A DNA stretch of 30,288 nt from Chara braunii (taxonomy: Eukaryota > Streptophyta > Charophyceae > Charales > Characeae): NCBI GenBank assembly GCA_003427395.1, contig BFEA01000214.1, positions 842,261 to 872,548 of the forward strand, read 5' to 3'. Below, piece by piece: positions 28,048 to 30,288 of the stretch. Numbering within the stretch: the first letter of the stretch is position 1; every line of letters begins with the position of its first letter. Position numbers and translations under genes: made by a program. The notes below the pieces were generated by a model. It ran no database searches, was not told the origin of the DNA, and saw only the letters and a list, made by a program, of their open reading frames with translations.

Positions 28048-29623
28048 GTCAAATGGTGATTAAACTGCTGATGAAACCATAGAGCTCATGGAATAAACTG
28101 GCACTCGATAGCATCAGGGCCCTGGCACCTATAACCTCCCCCGAAAATATGGCCGGATTGTTTTGGATAATGACTAGGGAATGGAAACTTAGAGCAGGCA
28201 GGAGAAGGCAGAAAGACGAACCATCCCAAGATACGGGCAAACTCACCACCCCATACTGGTCGGCACTGATCCGGATATGGAGAGAAATAATACCAAAAAG
28301 AGTAAACAGACCAAGGTCCGTCGACGAGGTCCTAAGACAACCACTTTTTGGTAACAGTCGGGTAACCGACGAGGCAGACAACCCCCTTGTCCTAGAACAG
28401 AAATGACTCTCTTGGATCAAAAACGGAGTATGGACAGTCGGTCATATATGGAAGGAAGAAAGAAAGGAATGGATAAATGAACAAGAATTGAAGATGATAC
28501 TGAAGGGCTGTCATAAAAGAGGACCCAACCTTCGTTATATCTTGGACAAAATCCCTAGAAACTGGAAAGATATCTTAAAGGAAGCCATACCGTGGAAGAC
28601 TGGGGAGTGGGGACTCAAGGTACAGGAATGCCCCCCCTCGAGAGCATATCAATTCTCTCATATGCAGCCGGGATCAACCACACAAGCTGTCTTTACGTCC
28701 TTCCTGATTTCAGCGTCGCTTCCAGGTGGCCCTATGATATTAAACAAGGAGGTAGAGACGGTAGTTATGGAGTACTATCTACTTCGAAAAGTCAGAGCGC
28801 TAGGTCAATGGCCAAAACACAGTTCTTTAGACCAGAGACTGCAGTGAGGAACCTGGAATTTGATCCAGCAGAATGGTTTTGGACACCAGACAAAGTCAGG
28901 AATATCAACTCTAGGACCCCGATATACAATTACACAGTAAAAATCGGATATAAACTTCTGGTCAAAACAAAAGACCCAGCTCCGGTAATCAGATACAGAT
29001 GGCAAAAATTGTTAGGACATGATGACGTTAACCTCTCCCAGATCCCCTGGAAGAGATACAAAACTATAAAACCGATCAAAATCAGAAGCCAGTGGCTTAT
29101 CGCATATGCCGCACTACCGGTAAATAAATGGTTACACATAAGACGACACAAAAACGATCCTAGCAGCTCGGACCTATGCACGGTCTGCACCGAAGGAAGA
29201 CAAGAAGACATAGTTCACTGCCTACTATACTGCAATGAGGCTACAGAATATTGGGCAAGGGCAACAGCTCTATGTGACTCTCTCTTCAGCTCACCCTTCC
29301 CCGAACACCCTACCCAACTTCTTCTCTGGACTAACCTCCCTGACCATCTCAAAAAGACAGAACGACTATGGTTTGGACTAATCAGGAAAGTGACACTGTG
29401 GATCATCTGGAAGGAAAGATGTGGCAGAACCATTGAAGGCCTCTCCAACCCACGAGAAAAGGTATGGGGGGGAAACAAAAACCTTGTTACAGACAGAAAT
29501 CCAGTGCAGATGGTGGAGACAGAGGCGATCGATGCCGGAAGACGAGGACATGCAAGAAAAGATCAGGGAGAGCTTCAGCAGGCGATGGCTGTTGGAAGGC
29601 AAGGTGGCGGAACTTCGGGGTGA
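28048..29623 (+). pseudogene. LINE ORF2 C-terminus with zinc-binding domain
   Basis: Continues ORF2 in another frame from 28053 (MVIKLLMKP) with stops TAG 28080-28082 and TGA 28404-28406, then changes frame between about 28640 and 28800. The last segment, open to 29623, contains the zf-RVT region: EWFWTPDKVRNIN, TVKIGYKLL, WKRYKTIKPIKIRSQWLI and the metal-binding cluster CTVC-x8-HCLLYC near 29175-29235. zf-RVT domains are typical of plant LINEs. Its role is probably RNA/DNA binding during integration. The Trp-rich end (LWFGLIRKVTLWIIWKERC) also fits the family. Confidence 0.85.
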
Positions 29624-30288
29624 TAGACTACTTTGGAAGGATTGGCACAATTCAGAATCCAGTGGGCGGAATCAGATGGCAACAGTCCTGGAAAGACATC
29701 TGAGCTAAGTGAAAACCTGAGACATCCATAGAGAGAATATTACATCCTAAGTGAGGGGTAGGGTTTAGGGTTTTAAGGCTTTTGATGGAACTTCAAAAGG
29801 AGGGGAAAGCTCAAGGGGACAAGGATTGTTCTGACCGATGGGTAGGAAAGATGGGTGGGGAAGCACAGGCAAGCAGAAATGAGGGACGAGCTCTTTTCAG
29901 TGAAAAAAAAAAAAAAAAAAATGGCAGGGGGGAGAGACGGTACATCCTTCACTCGGGATGTAATTCATCGGTCCTTCACGCCATAAGACTGCCAGTGACA
30001 GGCTGCAAACAAGGAGACATCTAGCGAGGGCTTAGGGTTTTAGCACCAATTACAGAATAAGAGCAGAACCTCAGTAATACAGGCTAACTTAGGCAGGGGT
30101 GAAGGGAGGTACATCCTTCCGTCGGGAAGTAATCAATGCCATCCTTCGGGCCTCCACACCATGAGGGGGAGGAGTGTGTGTGTACACATATTGTAATCTT
30201 TTCTGACTTGCCGGTGGAATAGGAACCGGACTGATGCTCCCCAGAATGGAAAAGGAGCCGGAACCATAAGGTTCTCTAAAAAAAAAAA
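29624..30288 (+). mobile_element. LINE 3' UTR and poly(A)
   Basis: Non-coding after the ORF2 stop. It contains an A19 run (29903-29921) and two diverged copies of a segment holding TTAGGGTTTTA and GGTACATCCTTC(A/C)(G/C)TCGGGA (around 29763/29939 and 30032/30106). The window ends in eleven A after GGTTCTCT (30278-30288), as expected for the poly(A) terminus of a LINE, although the window edge hides the flank and any target-site duplication. Confidence 0.75.

Noticed and set aside
29755-29780. Telomere-like TTTAGGG
   Set aside because: There are only about two units within the LINE 3' UTR, and a similar single unit recurs at 30032; this is not a telomeric array.

Overview
The window is eukaryotic and made almost entirely of retrotransposons. 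Two degenerate Ty3/gypsy LTR elements, one solo LTR, an inverted LTR pair and a decayed LINE fill most of it; no intact host gene, operon, CRISPR array or bacterial feature was found. The tRNA-iMet-type primer site, the gypsy elements with an unusual C-terminal chromodomain-like module, the L1-type LINE with a C-terminal zinc-binding domain, and the long simple repeats suggest a streptophyte genome. A charophyte such as Chara braunii is my best guess from memory of such sequences, and it is an inference.

Layout. 1-630: repeat-flanking DNA. 631-1886: solo LTR of the element A family, with two minisatellites and a TATA box. 1887-2262: AT-rich. 2263-2697: left part of an LTR of the element B family. 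2698-11221: element A (5' LTR, primer site, gag, pol, polypurine tract, truncated 3' LTR), inserted inside that B-type LTR. 11222-11962: unassigned DNA ending in an (AT)n tract. 11963-12253: about 100-bp direct repeats spaced 191 bp, spanning a hammerhead-ribozyme fold. 12538-18564: element B gag and pol. 18602-19757: element B 3' LTR, followed tail to tail by an inverted, diverged LTR copy (19758 to about 20690). 20857-25032: tandem repeats, microsatellites and possible exon relics. 25226-30288: LINE with endonuclease, reverse transcriptase and zinc-binding domain, ending in poly(A) at the window end.

How the parts relate. All retroelement genes are broken by stops or frameshifts. Element B pol is one uninterrupted frame apart from four stop codons, at least three of which look like CGA-to-TGA changes. 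Element A has about seven breaks, one explained exactly by a 16-bp tandem duplication. A and B share the order PR-RT-RNaseH-IN-chromodomain-like tail but differ strongly in base composition, so they are separate lineages.

The most interesting items are the type III hammerhead motif at 12118-12173 inside a retrozyme-like pair of direct repeats, the diverged tail-to-tail LTR palindrome, a perfect 125-bp inverted duplication in element B gag, and a 38-bp Nextera mate-pair junction adapter left in the assembly at 3183-3220. The adapter means part of the 5' LTR of element A is artefactual and other surprising junctions here deserve read-level checks.
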